This document shows, piece after piece, positions 1 through 13,266 of a DNA stretch of 64,000 bases. The DNA is taken from contig WNNJ02003384.1 of NCBI GenBank assembly GCA_012934845.2, forward strand, positions 1 through 64,000, written 5' to 3'. How positions within the stretch are numbered: the first letter of the stretch is position 1; each line of letters opens with the position of its first letter. Position numbers and translations under genes: made by a program. Below the pieces are notes generated by a model. The model did no database searches, was not told where the DNA came from, and was given only the letters and a program-made list of their open reading frames with translations. This DNA comes from Pomphorhynchus laevis. Taxonomy: Eukaryota > Acanthocephala > Palaeacanthocephala > Echinorhynchida > Pomphorhynchidae.

Positions 1-51
1 AAAATGTAGATTTAAAATTTTAATTTTCGAAATTCCAAGAGTTAAGGGCTT

Positions 52-591
52 CTAAAAAAGTAAAAATATCTTCTTGATATAAGACAAAAACTCTTCTGAA
101 TAAAAAATAACCGTTCGACTTCCTGATGTTAACCCAGAATCGTATTGAAGAAAACGAAAACCATTTAAAGTTGTCTGAAGTTCAAGAGGAATATCATTTT
201 CGGGTCCAGGAGTATAATTGTCCCTTTCGTTTCTTATTTTCTTAGCATAGTCTCTCATGTTTTCAAAAGATGTTACCTTGGATAAGGTTTTTGTCTCTAA
301 ATTCTTTGTTTCGGATGTAAACACAGTTACAAACCTTTCATTTGATTCTTTGCAACGATTTAGAATGTTTTGGTTTGCTATAATTGCAGCATTTTTACCC
401 TCATTAGAAGAGCATGTATGTGATTCTGCTGATATAGGAGGCAGTGTGTCGTTTTTGATTGTAACCTGACCCTTGCAGTCCCTATACTTACACCTCCATC
501 TGATCACATCTTCCTTTTTATTTGATATATGATATAAAAACCCGTTATAGTCTAACATAGGTGCTCCTCTCTGCGTTTTAAAATATTTCAT
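52..591 (-). CDS. FLYWCH zinc-finger, N-terminal part of a MULE-type transposase (fragment)
   Basis: A 179-residue frame opens with a FLYWCH-type zinc finger. The aromatic residues F18, Y20 and W32 are followed by C34, C39, H58 and C60 in the usual order. Near residues 145-170 it reads FRFLQYDSG and then an IFYSEEFL stretch, which resembles the segment just before the catalytic domain in FLYWCH/MULE transposase-like proteins of arthropods. The catalytic part would lie beyond the left edge of the window, and the frame stops at 52 before any DDE motif. The first ~100 bases of the gene are duplicated in the neighbouring 218-bp tandem repeat. A domesticated FLYWCH host protein is possible, but the surrounding palindrome and duplication suggest a transposon remnant. 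The zinc finger is seen directly; the MULE assignment is family knowledge plus inference. Confidence 0.6.
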   Translation of the reverse strand: MKYFKTQRGAPMLDYNGFLYHISNKKEDVIRWRCKYRDCKGQVTIKNDTLPPISAESHTCSSNEGKNAAIIANQNILNRCKESNERFVTVFTSETKNLETKTLSKVTSFENMRDYAKKIRNERDNYTPGPENDIPLELQTTLNGFRFLQYDSGLTSGSRTVIFYSEEFLSYIKKIFLLF

Positions 592-926
592 TTTTGGGGT
601 TAAAAATTTTTTAAATATTTTTAAAAAAGATTCCCTATTTTATACGTTGGCGAGTTTTCGGGTCAAAAAAATTTGACGAAAAACCGGAAACTCGCCATTG
701 GCGAGTTTCACCTCCATCTGATCACATCTTCCTTTTTATTTGATATATGATATAAAAACCCGTTATAGTCTAACATAGGTGCTCCTCTCTGCGTTTTAAA
801 ATATTTCATTTTTGGGGTTAAAAATTTTTTAAATATTTTTAAAAGGGATTCCCTATTTTATACGTTGGCGAGTTTTCGGGTCAAAAAAATTTGACGAAAA
901 ACCGGAAACTCGCCATTGGCGAGTTT
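491..926. repeat. 218-bp tandem duplication over the start of the FLYWCH frame
   Basis: The block 491-708 is repeated almost perfectly at 709-926. It contains the first ~100 bases of the FLYWCH frame and the adjoining hairpin-forming sequence. The two copies differ at only a few bases, so the duplication looks recent. Confidence 0.9.
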
Positions 927-932
927 CCGGTT
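900..932. repeat. Perfect 16-bp-arm palindrome at the element edge
   Basis: Arms of 16 bases (AACCGGAAACTCGCCA and its reverse complement) flank a single central base. Part of one arm recurs near 680-708. The palindrome closes the duplicated block and may mark a terminus of the MULE-like element. Confidence 0.8.
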
Positions 933-1930
933 AACGAGCTAGATCACACAAGGTGATCTTCTGATCATAATTGATCGATTTCCCTAATAATTTAATTAAT
1001 ATTTGAATATTAAGAAATATCATAATAGGATCAGTTAAGCAAATTAAAAAATGTTAACACTTTAATTCTCTTATTATTTATGAAATTCAAATTTTTTATA
1101 GCGTAAGGTTTTTACAACTCAAAATTTAAAAACATTAATATTTAATAATATTTCAGAAATTATTAAATTATACAGTATACTTTATTTAAGTATAAAAACT
1201 ATAGTAGCTTTGTTTCAAAAACTAAAGCTCACGATAATAAGCCATCCCCGAATTCCAAATTCTTTATTTGTCTGTTTAGATTTATTTGAAAATATGTTAT
1301 AAAAACTTATTTAGCCTTTGAAATTAAATGTGATCTCGAATTCAGTCTTTTAAACTAAATTGGAGTAGTATATGTTTCTTATGATTATTTAAATTAAGGC
1401 AAATTGTGATTGTAAATTTGTTAGAAAATCTATTAATGCAAAATCCACAATGTGCTTATTGCCAGGTTTTAGTTAAAAGCCGAAGAAGAACTAATAACAA
1501 GTAATATAAAAATAGTATTTTATTCTGTAAGTAACGTTAACCAAAAAAGCAGTTTTCCATTTACATTCTGCATTCAAGATAATAAAAGACTTATGTTTAG
1601 AAGGGTAAAAATCTGTTATCTTGATAATAAACAAAAAGTATAGGAAAAACATACACGACAACAGGCCATTGATATACATTTTCTCTATCAATTGATTCCT
1701 TTAGTTATACACTGACCGTAAAAACTATCGGCTTCTCGCTTGTACTGTAATTCTTCCTTTTTTGGAAATTGCAAGCAAAATTGTACCTATTTAGATAGGG
1801 AAAATGGCAGTACCTTATGGCAGTAGAGAAATTCTACACCACGTGTTGATCGACATTTTCAGCCTTTTTCGGTATTTTTTTTGCTAAATGTGTGACATAA
1901 TCCCAATGCTTCAATGTTATTCTCATCTTC
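933..1930. other. AT-rich intergenic stretch upstream of actin
   Basis: No coding frame, RNA gene or repeat was recognised. The last 100-200 bases probably include the actin promoter, but no classical CArG box was found. Confidence 0.5.
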
Positions 1931-1935
1931 GAGTG

Positions 1936-1943
1936 TATAAAAG
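1936..1943 (+). promoter_or_regulatory. TATA box of the actin gene
   Basis: TATAAAAG lies 128 bases before the actin ATG. Transcription would be expected to start about 30 bases downstream, near 1966, giving a 5' leader of roughly 100 bases. Confidence 0.75.
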
Positions 1944-2030
1944 GGACGAATTGGTTCGATATCGTTACTACGAACAGTTAAGAGAAAATAGGAAGAAGTA
2001 AGAACGAATTAGGATCTTGCAGTCGAATAA

Positions 2031-3194
<1,164 letters not shown>

Positions 3195-3275
3195 TTATAT
3201 TGACATATAATGGCAATTCTTGCTCGCATTTTACTTTTTAATGATTTCAAATGAGATTGTTTTCCGTTCGTTAAA

Positions 3276-3281
3276 AATAAA
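3276..3281 (+). terminator. Poly(A) signal of actin
   Basis: AATAAA lies 82 bases after the actin stop codon, a normal 3' UTR distance. Confidence 0.6.
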
Positions 3282-4340
3282 ATTTTATCTACAAATATTT
3301 GATATAAAAATTTATAAAAATGCAGCGTTTTTAGTAAATAATATTTGAGTCGTTTCAATTTGAAGCATAAGTTGCATACTAATTGTTTATTAATTAAAAC
3401 AATTATATCGTTTGCAATCAAGACCATTGTTCTAGAAAATGTTACAAATTTATACAAACGGAAACGAGGTTATTTTAATTTTACAATTTATCAGGAGGAT
3501 TACGGTTTAATCTGATGAGAATAAAAAATAATGATTTCGGATACGAAATAATTTTTATTGAATGTTTTAATATTTTCATCGATTATGTTTGAATGGGAAA
3601 CTACTAATGAAAATGTTGTATTTTCTGTAATTGTCTTCTTAAAATGATTTAATTCCGTTAAAATTACATTCGTGTGCTATCTAATCTTATGCTTAGGCTT
3701 AATAAATTATCCACACGAGAAAATTTCTTTTATAAATTTTTACAACAATTTGTTATACACAGGGAACCTTTTCAAGATAGTAATGGTTTACAAAAAAAAC
3801 AAAAATTGTCTTTAATGCCATGAGTAAGGAAGAATATGAAGAAGTTTTCTTAGTCCACAATATCGATGGGAATTCTTAAATTATAGATTGATTTATTATC
3901 ATACATCCTTTCTTCTCTGCATTGATGTGCATAGACTCAAGTATTAAACGCCTTTAGTTACTTGGTTCTTTTGCAAGTATTCTAACATCGTCGAACTCAA
4001 TGTGGTGTATTTTATTGAATTAATTGTTCAAAATAGCAGATTACATGTCCCCTGTCATTTAATAATGGCAAAGGAGAAAGAATGTACGATAAAAAGTCGA
4101 ATTATAATATAAGAATTCCTTTCGATAGGACTAAAAGATTTCTTCATATTCTCCTGTGCTAATGGCACATAAATCAATTTTTTGTAAACGAGCATGAAAA
4201 GGTTCACTGTGCATGATTGAAACGTTGTAATAATTTATAAAATAATCATTCTATTGATAGAGAAGGTCATATATTAATCGGTGCAGTTGAGAAACAGTAG
4301 CCAAAACTCGATAGCCATGTATATTATTTTGGAACGAATA
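3282..4340. other. Intergenic, nothing recognised
   Basis: AT-rich sequence with no convincing frame, RNA gene or repeat that could be matched to others in the window. Confidence 0.5.
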
Positions 4341-4356
4341 GCATAGAAGAAATCAG

Positions 4357-5755
4357 ATCAGCTAATTGTGTCTTCGTATTTTATGCCTTTTATAAATTAA
4401 AAATAATGATAAATAAACGGTAAATAATTAAATAATATAAAATTAAAATTAATAATTAAAATCAATTTTTATGAATTGATTAATAAATAACATACGATGT
4501 ATCAGAATAAGGATTAGAGATCATCAGGAGGAACTGTTATGCTATCAGGTTTCGGCCCCTAACTCCGCTACTCACATAGCAGCGGGTCCAAATACATGCT
4601 AATGATGTATTTCCTCTGATAAAAGTTAAAATTCAAAATAAAAGTTATCTTACGAATTGATTAATACATAACAGACAAGTTGTCAGAATAAATATTGAGG
4701 TCATCAGGGGGAACTGATATGTTATCTGGTTTAGGCCCCTATTCCTCGACCTAACATAGAAGCGGGGCCAAATACATGCTAATGAAGTATTTCTTTTGAT
4801 GAAATTTGATTATCAAGTATCTTATTCTAAAACAAAGTATATCATTTATTATCCATCAAATATTTTCCGCTAATCATTTTAAATTTATTTTTAATAATAT
4901 TTTGTTGATCTCTATATATAACTATTTTCTGTTTGATTGTATTTTCATAGTAACCTAGTTTAAAATATGCATATATTAAATTATTTAAATGATTTTGAAG
5001 AACATCAATATCGTTACAAATTGTTGCAATTCTTAAAATTTCATTATTTAATGTATTATATTTTATATTATATGGTATGCATTAATGCTAATGCAAAAAT
5101 ATGTTCTTGTAAATTTAAATATGTTAACTTCACGATATAAATTAATAGCAGTTTCAATTGATGTTATATTATTTTCATAGTAACCTAGTTTAAAATATGT
5201 ATCTATTAAATTATTTAAATGATTTCGAAGAAAACCAATATCGTACAAATTGTTGTAATTCTTAAAATTTTATTATTTAATGTATTATATTTCATATTAT
5301 ATGGTATGCATGAATGATCATGCAAAAATATGTACACTTAAATGTCATCTTTAGGATTTAGGACATAGCATATTAATGAATGCTCATACAAAAATGTTTC
5401 ATGTAAATTTAAATGTCGTCTTTAAGATATTAATAGTGGTTTCAATTAATGTAATTTAATGTAGTATACTATTTTATTGTAATTTTATAGTAATATACTA
5501 TTTATATTTATTGTAATTTAATGTAGTAGACTAATATATAGACTGGTTTGAACTTTCTTGGATGTTAAATTAAATACTTACAATTTGACAAAGAAAGTAT
5601 CGAAACGTTAATTTGATTTTTTATCTGCCCTAAGCTTGTTTTCTTTGAACAAAAACAGTATATATATACCTTCTCTATCATTAATATTGGTTTTATTAAG
5701 AATGAGGCTACCTGGATGAATTTGTTGGCTTATTGAATAAAAATTGCTAGAGAAA
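4357..5755 (-). mobile_element. Penelope-like element 3' fragments
   Basis: The terminal motif related to CTAACTGAGTCTACGTATT at 4357 is followed by two tandem copies of the family's ~130-bp structured 3' repeat (about 4490-4625 and 4672-4802). Remnants of the RT C-terminal coding region follow at 4860-5330, partly duplicated, then a short palm-domain piece at 5665-5755. The same segments occur in the same order at 35085-36675. It is a 5'-truncated, old copy with many breaks. Confidence 0.75.
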
Positions 5756-6303
5756 ATTATTAAATAATTATTATAACGTATAATATTATAACGCGTTATA
5801 ACGTATGTGTATCTATTTCCGAATATATAGTATAAAGTTCTACCTTATATTGAGTTAAATAACTCAAAACTATTGAGTTATTCATTTCAGTAATATGTTG
5901 TCGACTATATTTTTTGCAAATTTACATTATACATTCCACATTAGCAGAATGCACAGCAAATTCGCCGTATTCGTTTAGTCTCCTAATAAAATACATTCAT
6001 ATTTGCTGTTTTGTACAGTAGATTAAAATTTAAGATGACATCTTCATAAGAAATTACGCTCGATTATTCAAATACATCATAATAATGCATTTGCCCCCTG
6101 ATGCTAGGTTGAATTAATCTTATTATAATACAAGAGGTATTAATTTTCTATTAATCTATTCATAAAAATAATGGGTTATAACATCTTAAGATTAAGATGT
6201 TTTCATTATTAAATTTATTTTAAATTTATTTTATTTACAAAATATTCAGTTTATTAAAATATCGATAGTCAAACGTGGTATTGTATTGTATAGTGTTGCA
6301 ATA
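5756..6303. other. Intergenic, nothing recognised
   Basis: AT-rich, no frame or repeat recognised. It should contain the promoter of the two-exon gene that starts at 6304, but no TATA box stands out. Confidence 0.4.
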
Positions 6304-9300
6304 ATGCCCCACAATAAAGGCGGCTTAATCAATAATTCACTTGAAACATATAATGATGAACTTCAATGTTTACCAAGAATAAATTGGATGTGCAGTAGTC
6401 ATCAGCAGTCGTTTGATCGAGAAATAAATGTAAGTTTGATTTGCAATTTGACAATATAAATGTTTTTACAAATAATCAAGATATTTTATTTAAATAATTA
6501 ATTTGTTAATGTGGCGTATAAGTAAAAGCGACAAAATATCATTTTTGGTTAAATTTTAATGTTTAACCAAAAGACAATTTGGTTTCTGAAAGCGTTCTGA
6601 AATGATTTTAAAAATTGAATTATTTCAGATAAAATTATTTTAAATATTTGTTTAATTAAGTTATATGATATAAACGATATTAGTCATTGCGCTGAATAAG
6701 ATAAACAAAGACATATTTAACTAAGGAAATTCTTTAACAGATGAATAGATTGATTATTAAGCATATAAATCCATACGACTTTAGTACATTTTACACTTTA
6801 AGAAAGTAGTAGAATATGTATCTGCCAGGCTAAACATCAAAACATCCATTTATAAAAATTAATGGACTTATGGACTATCATAAGTCGACCAGACGACATT
6901 TTCGGCACGCACAGATGAATGTCATAATCAAAGCGTCACTCGCCGTTGCAAATTACCCGAGTACATTAGCGCCAACTGGAATGCTGCGTACGGATGGTAA
7001 ACGGTCATACGGCGCTACTCTTGTGCCCTGGGAACGTGGGAGGCTTTTCGAATGCGATTGCACACGTGTGAACACACTGGCGTCCTCCTATTTGGCCCGT
7101 TCAATACTAGGTGCAGGCACCTTGGCATCGGATGCCGAGCGAAGAAAGCGCACAAAGTAGAGCGACCTGAATCCCGCGTTCACGGTTTTTGTACCTATAG
7201 CTGTTAATCCATTGAAGCACTTAGAACAAAACGCATATTCATTTATATATTTATTAATTTTAATAATGTATAATAAAATACAATTTATATTGTAAATACA
7301 TTTTGATTTCGACAACATATATTATTAGCATATTATAAATTCATAACATTTAGGTGTAAACATGTTTATGATAATAAATATTAATAACCAATAATTATTA
7401 ATAATTATTAATTGACTCTTAAATATTAAAACACAAATAAAAATAAATGATTAGATGTTATGATAAATCAGAATTATTTAAATTTAGAAACGTACATTTA
7501 GACATAGAATATATGGATTAATTTGAATATATGGATTAATGCACAAAAAATCTAAAATACGTTTAACAAAAATAAATAGTGTTTATATATGTTAATAACT
7601 AATGTCGTCATCGTATACTATTTTGAACATATTTTCTAGAAAGATAAAAAAGCGAAGATCTCTTTGTGATGCAGTAGATATCCGCCGTTGAGGTGTGCTC
7701 TTTTATTGTGAATTTAAATATCTGGAGTAGCGTCGTACGTGCTTCACTTTCTTGACTTTGCACCAATACCAATAATATTTTATTTTCTATACATCCATAG
7801 TAATTTATATTATTTTTAAGACAAATAATAAAATTACATACAAAAATAATTATTAAATTACATTCAACGTAAATGATACTTTTAGATTAATGATGAAACC
7901 CATTCGATATTTTTGCACAAAAAACCAGAGTTCAATAAATTTTAAAGTTCAAATTATTCCCGTTTCAAAATATTTTTAATGGAAAAACTATTTAACGTCA
8001 TATATACATTTTATACTACTATATACTATACTTTCTTCTTAAGCGTTTCTCCCGTGTAGGGACGGGGTCCACTGCTATTGAAAGTTGCCTCCATTTGGTT
8101 TTATCGAGGGCGTCTTTGGTTTGCAGACTAACACTATTCAAATCTGATGTATAACGTCCATCCATCGCAATTTAGGTTTTGCTATCGGTCGTTTTCTAGT
8201 CACTGTCACGGTGATGTTCCTATTTGATGGCTAGTGTTAGTATGCGCGGATAACGTGGCCGTAACATTGTAGTCGCCTTTCGGGGAGTTTCTATATTATT
8301 GACACCAAGCCAAACTGGTTCATTATTTCTTCGTTCCGGACATGATCTTTAAGAATTTTTCCTGCTGTCCATCGAAGCATTTTTTCTCCATTGCGGACAT
8401 TCTGCGTTCTCTAATGGAAAAACTATTCAACATCATATATTAATCTTATACTACTATATCACGTCATTTTACCATCTTACTTCATATTCAAACTTAATTT
8501 ATGAAATAAGCTTTCAATTTAATGACTCACAATGTCAATTGAAACTGACTTTGTACCATTGCAAATTAAATTCATCATTCCATATTTAAGAATGTCATTT
8601 TAGTCGAATGTGGCATAATAAATACAATATTTAAAATGTATAGATCTGTTTCATAGATCTTAATTAATTGAACTTACAATATTATACTTACAATACACAT
8701 GTACATTATAATTGATTATAATGTACATGGACTTACAGTCAGCTTAGGTGCAGGTTTCAAGTTTCATTACGACATCATCACTAATTATTTTATTATTTTT
8801 TTAAATCACTAATTTTCAAAGTTGTAATGCTTGCTACTAATGTCCGAAATTTAAAGTAAGTACTAGATAGCTTTACGATTAAATGTCAAGCCACTTGATA
8901 GCGATTTAGCACTTTCATAACTGTTTTAATGAGCATGACTTTAATCCAAATTACAGTTTTTATAATTCTTATTTTTGCTTAATTTTTATTTTCTTGCTTA
9001 TGAACCAAAATTAGATCAACAGACGGATCAGCAAACACACTTATACATTCATACGAATGCTAATATGTGACGAACATGTTAAACCACCCTTATTATAAGA
9101 CCAAGGTTTCTGAAGTTTCTTATCTCGAGATTACCTACCATAGTACGCATCAACTTGACCCTCAGGTGTGAGAGACCCTGAGTGATTTAGATGGAAGGCG
9201 GCGCACTGGTGTAAGCTGGAGGGATCTGATCCCCATGGCCTGGCAGTGTAGAAGACTACGCAATGAATTATTTTGTTTTTGTATTAAGAAAATCTTTATT

Positions 9301-10758
9301 ATTACCCTTATTAGCGTATGTTAACAACTTTTCATTCATGAAAAAAATAAACTGTCAAGTATGGGTATTGGAGTTGCGCATTGAAGTCACCTGCAACTAT
9401 AAGGAAATCTTGGGAATGCACGCTGTCTAAAACAAAGTTCAGATCTTCGTAGAAAGTATTAACTAGTTATTTACAGGTGGAGTTCGTGGGAGCATACACA
9501 CAATATGGTCCAGTTCGCATTCTTTCGCTTTAAACGAACTAAGGTTAGTCTATCAGATATTAGCTGCCAAACCATGGTCACTTAAACGTGTACGAATGAT
9601 AATTGCCACAAATATAGACTTTGTATGGTAGCAATGGTAGTGGTATAGCAATAATAGTAGTATCTATCACTACTTGATGGTAGCAATGCCGATGTGACAA
9701 CCCGGCTTCGGAATCCAGGAAAACAAGTCTCGTGAACTTTTAAATTAGTATTTGAGATTTGATCTACGCTTTTTTATGAGTCCATTCTTATTAGTGTATG
9801 TTAAAAATTTTTCTATCATTAATAGGTCGAAGCTGCATTCGACCTATTGCATAGGTCGAATGGACTTGTTAATGGACTTGTCATTCTTGTTATACATTAG
9901 ATTAATATTAATCTTGTCAATTAATCTTGTTATAGTAAAATATTTTATATTAATGTTATAATCATGTTTAATCTTAATCCTTACATATCGTGAGTTACAA
10001 AACATAAAGAAAAATAAACCAAATCAAAGCGAAGTAGCAAAATGCGACCAGGACTGTCGATTCTTAGCCACCGTTTCCAGTTCTTGTCTGCATCTTCGTT
10101 TAAATCTGCGCCAGCTAATGCTCGAGTAGTTGAAAAGAATTTTCTTGAAATCGTCTTCAATTGTCCTCATTAAATTCTTTCGAACAACCCCTCTAGGACG
10201 CCGACAAGATTCCTCATGATCCAAGTAGTACGTTAACTTAGGTAGTCTATCCCTTCCCATCCGCAGTACATAGCCAAGATAACGCGGTATATTCTTTCGA
10301 ACCAGGTCAGACACGGTAACGCTGAGTGAACATCGTGAATACACCTCTGTTCTTTCGAATTATATAATATATTAGATATAATATAATATATTATATATGA
10401 AATTAATATATTATACAAGATTATATTTAATATAATCTTGTTATAATCTAGTTATACATTAGTATTTACATTATTATATTTCATTTTATAGAAGTATGGG
10501 AAGGAAATGATAGAAATATTTGAACAACTGATGAAGAATATTCATCAATGTGATCACTTCAGAAGAGAGCAGTTTTATCGTCTCTTTGAAGGAATGAAAG
10601 AGCACATGAGAGTTACGATCAACCAGCATTTAATTAAAAGAAACCAATTAAGAACTGATCAAATGGCTTTCGATTTAGCAGCCGATCTTTCCGACGATTC
10701 GCTTGAATTTTGTGAAGCAAAATTGTGTTCATTAGCGAATAATTGCGAAAGGTTATGA
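6304..10758 (+). CDS. Unrecognised two-exon gene, 130 residues (join 6304-6429, 10492-10758)
   Basis: I infer a spliced gene. Exon 1 runs from ATG at 6304 to 6429 (42 codons) and meets the donor GTAAGT. Exon 2 starts after the acceptor TTTTATAG at 10492 and stays open for 88 codons to TGA at 10756-10758. The intron is phase 0, so the two frames join without loss. The product is hydrophilic and probably helical: its middle (KYGKEMIEIFEQLM, REQFYRLFEGMKEHMR) is rich in charged and aliphatic residues, and it ends with SLANNCERL. No domain, signal peptide or membrane segment is recognised, and I assign no function. The 4.06-kb intron is packed with LINE pieces on both strands. Exon 2 alone is the more secure part; the join to exon 1 rests on splice signals and phase. 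Confidence 0.45.
6870..7235 (+). mobile_element. Retroelement C-terminal domain fragment
   Basis: The translation (RHAQMNVIIKASLA, DGKRSYGATLVPWERGR, DCTRVNTLASSYL) matches a C-terminal region often seen in invertebrate retroelement proteins and their dispersed fragments. Homology continues past an in-frame TAG at 7158-7160 as SDLNPAFTVFVPIAV, so it is broken. Its GC content is clearly higher than its surroundings. It lies inside the intron of the two-exon gene, on the same strand. The exact LINE clade is not determined. Confidence 0.5.
7240..8027. other. Intron sequence, nothing recognised
   Basis: AT-rich intronic DNA between two retroelement fragments. No frame or repeat was recognised. 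Confidence 0.4.
8028..8420 (-). mobile_element. LINE 3'-end fragment
   Basis: On the minus strand the pieces RPIAKPKLRWMDG, LQTKDALDKTKWRQL and VDPVPTREKRL are readable in shifting frames. They match the C-terminal tail of RTE-like or related endonuclease-RT LINE proteins. It is degraded and intronic. Confidence 0.5.
9120..9270. repeat. Dispersed LINE/SINE-tail-like repeat, copy 1
   Basis: A GC-richer ~130-bp stretch (GACCCTCAGG, GGCGGCGCACTGG, GGATCTGATCCC) resembles the block at 24350-24475 in order and spacing. It is likely the 3' region of a dispersed retroposon. Confidence 0.4.
9358..9600 (-). mobile_element. APE-type endonuclease fragment of a LINE
   Basis: The minus strand reads YAPTNS, then FYEDLNFVLDSVHSQDFLIV, then AGDFN at about 9380-9397. 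This is the order found in apurinic-like endonuclease domains of LINE ORF2. The fragment is short, interrupted and intronic. Confidence 0.55.
10024..10344 (-). mobile_element. LINE ORF2 C-terminal fragment
   Basis: A 106-residue open stretch contains RYLGYVLRM, RDRLPKL and RRPRG followed by a basic tail. This is the typical end of endonuclease-RT LINE proteins. A related copy on the plus strand at 11862-12092 shares RDRLPKLS.YLD and the closing SWTHFAISL-like end, so both come from one family. Confidence 0.6.
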
Positions 10759-11326
10759 AAGTGTTCATATTAATGTTTATATCGTTCAGTTTTAGGAGTC
10801 GAAATGTGGATCTAGTTGAAATGTTAGTATAATATATCTTTTATTAATATTTAAAATATTAATTTTAATATTAATATTAATATTTAATATTAATATATTT
10901 TATTTAAATATATATTTTAGATGTAACACATTATGAAGGTACACATGCGAATGTTTGAATGTCGAATTATTCTTGTGCAGGATAACAAAAAATGTTTCCT
11001 CATATTTTTAGCGTTTGTGTTTAACTGAAGGATTATTTTTACAGAAAAAATAATTAATTTTTAAGAATATTTTCTTGTATTTTTATTACATTTTTTCTTG
11101 TACCATAAAACTACAATCTAGCAAGATTTAAACGAGATAATTAAAAATCCTAACATTTTTGTGTCGAAACTGATACGAACAAATCAATAAAAAAATCAAT
11201 TAATGTCGAAACTGAAGTTTAGCAAACAAGTTTATAAATACAATGGATAGAGTTGGTTTATCACTATGGATATATCATTAAACCAAGTCTATCACTATGG
11301 ATAGAGTAGGTTTATAATGACTAATT

Positions 11327-11584
11327 ATATAGTTATTACAGGAACGAAGAATAAGAAAATATCCTTTATTTGATAAAAATTCTATATTTTGATAGCTTCT
11401 GCTATCATCATCAGGATTACAAAAAAAGTGTCATCAGTTTCAGGTTTTTTTTTGTCATCAGGTTAAAAAAATGTTTTGTGAAACATTTTTTCTCTAATCC
11501 TGATAATGATAGCAGGAGCTATCGAAATATAGAATTTTAATCAAATGAAGGACATTTTCTTCTTCGTTTCTGTAATAACTATAT
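11327..11584. repeat. Foldback element with ~90-bp inverted arms
   Basis: Left arm about 11327-11417 and right arm about 11494-11584 are reverse complements with few mismatches, separated by ~75 bp. The right arm is shared with the 200-bp direct repeats that follow. Confidence 0.75.
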
Positions 11585-11930
11585 ATTTGAAATGGAAGAA
11601 GATTGTGGGTTTAGTATTTATTACTAAATAAATAGTATGGATGATATATAAATAATATCGGATGCAAAGAGATATATTCCCAAAGTTATCTCTGTACTTG
11701 GACCCGGAAGAATCCTGGCTATCTAAATAAAGAATTTTAATCAAATGAAGGACATTTTCTTTTTCGTTCCTGTAATAACTATATATTTGAAATAGAAGAA
11801 GATTGTGAGTTTAGTATTTATTACTAAATAAATAGTATGGATGATATATAAATAATATCGGATGCAAAGAGATAGACTCCCAAAGTTATCTCTGTACTTG
11901 GACCCGGAAGAATCCTGGCGACGCCCCAGA
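11531..11930. repeat. 200-bp direct duplication
   Basis: Sequence starting AGAATTTTAATCAAATGAAG at 11531 recurs exactly 200 bp later at 11731. The repeated block runs into the LINE tail at 11862. The first copy carries only the start of that LINE piece, so the duplication arose at the LINE insertion or after it. Confidence 0.85.
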
Positions 11931-12115
11931 GGCGGTAAGAATCTAAAGAGAACGATCGAAGACGATGCCAAGAAAATACTATTCAGCTACTCGAACATTG
12001 GCTGGCGGAAATTTAAAAGAAGATGGAGACAAGAACTGGAAATGGTGGCTCAGAATCGATTGTCCTGGACTCATTTTGCTATTTCACTTTGATTTGACTT
12101 TATTTTCGTCTTCTT
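11850..12115 (+). mobile_element. LINE ORF2 C-terminal fragment, plus strand
   Basis: An open frame of about 76 codons reads RDRLPKLSLYLDPEESWRR and ends with LSWTHFAISL and a stop. It is the plus-strand sibling of the fragment at 10024-10344 and ends at the natural C terminus of the family. It has no other domains. Confidence 0.6.
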
Positions 12116-13266
12116 GATGTTGTAACTCACGATCTGTAAGGTCTAGTGGTTTAATAATAATAATTTATTACCAATGATTTAATTACTAAAAATGACTCAT
12201 AAAAGCAGCAATTTAAGTTTGGAAGATGTTGGAAGCTTTTGGAAGCTCTACACGTTTTGTATAATTATCATTTCCATTTTGTTATAATTAATTTAATAAA
12301 TAATTATTTTTACAGAAAAAATTAATAAAAAATATTAATTTTTAAGAAAAACGTTTTCTTGTATTTTTTACATTTTTCTTGTACCAGAAAACTACAATGT
12401 AGCATTTCGTAAAAAGCGTTTATTAGAAGAATTCTATATTGATTTTTGTGTCGAAAGTGGTACGAACAAATCACTACAAAATCAATTAATGCCGAAACTA
12501 GAGAAGTTTATAAAGACAAGTTTACATTCGTTTTGATCACTTGTTAATAACTTCTTTACTGAAAATGAATCGCAAAATCAGCATTTCAAGTTTAGAAGCG
12601 TATAATTATCATTGCCATTCTGTTATGATCAAAATGATTAGTGCCCCTACGTATAAAGCTTTACTTCGCTTTATACATAGCTTTATTCACTATGTGTATA
12701 GAGTGAACGATTTGATCATGTATTCGACAATTTATGATATTGCAGTTATTTATTATTGAAATTATATATTTAACAAATCGATCACTTTTATTTACTTCCT
12801 CAAGATAGTATTGAAGTTTGTTTTGCTAAATTAAATAAAGAACTAATTTATGCATTTAAAAGTTTGCCAATGTTCCTATTTTGTGTTATTTAAAAATAAA
12901 TACTTCCATTTTAGGTGTGTCTATTGAAGAATTACATCAAAATAGAGATTAAATTCAAAATAAAATTAACGATAATTTTTGTCATAGATATTTTTATTGC
13001 AAAATACCTCACGTAAAACGATTATTCATCAAGCAAAACATTGCACTTTTTAGCACATGACTGATTTTTCTACAGGTATGCTTTAAGCTGGTCTATATTT
13101 TAGAAAAACATGAAAAATATTGCATTTAAAGCAAAACAAAGAGATGTGTTTTGAGAAATATCAAATTGACACTCAGTTTGACGTTTTACATTACTTACTT
13201 TGGAATCCATAGAGCTCCTTTTTGCTTGCCAGAAATACAGAAGCGATTAAAAAAAGCGATACCAGG
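12116..13266. other. Intergenic, nothing recognised
   Basis: No convincing gene. A short frame at 12541-12759 has no recognisable features. The arrestin promoter should lie near the right end, but no TATA box stands out. Confidence 0.4.

Noticed and set aside
4490-4802. CTGATGA and GAAAC words in the Penelope-like 3' repeat as a hammerhead
   Set aside because: The words are in the wrong order or too far apart for any hammerhead topology, no NUH site lies next to a possible helix III, and copies vary. Kept only as a structured repeat.
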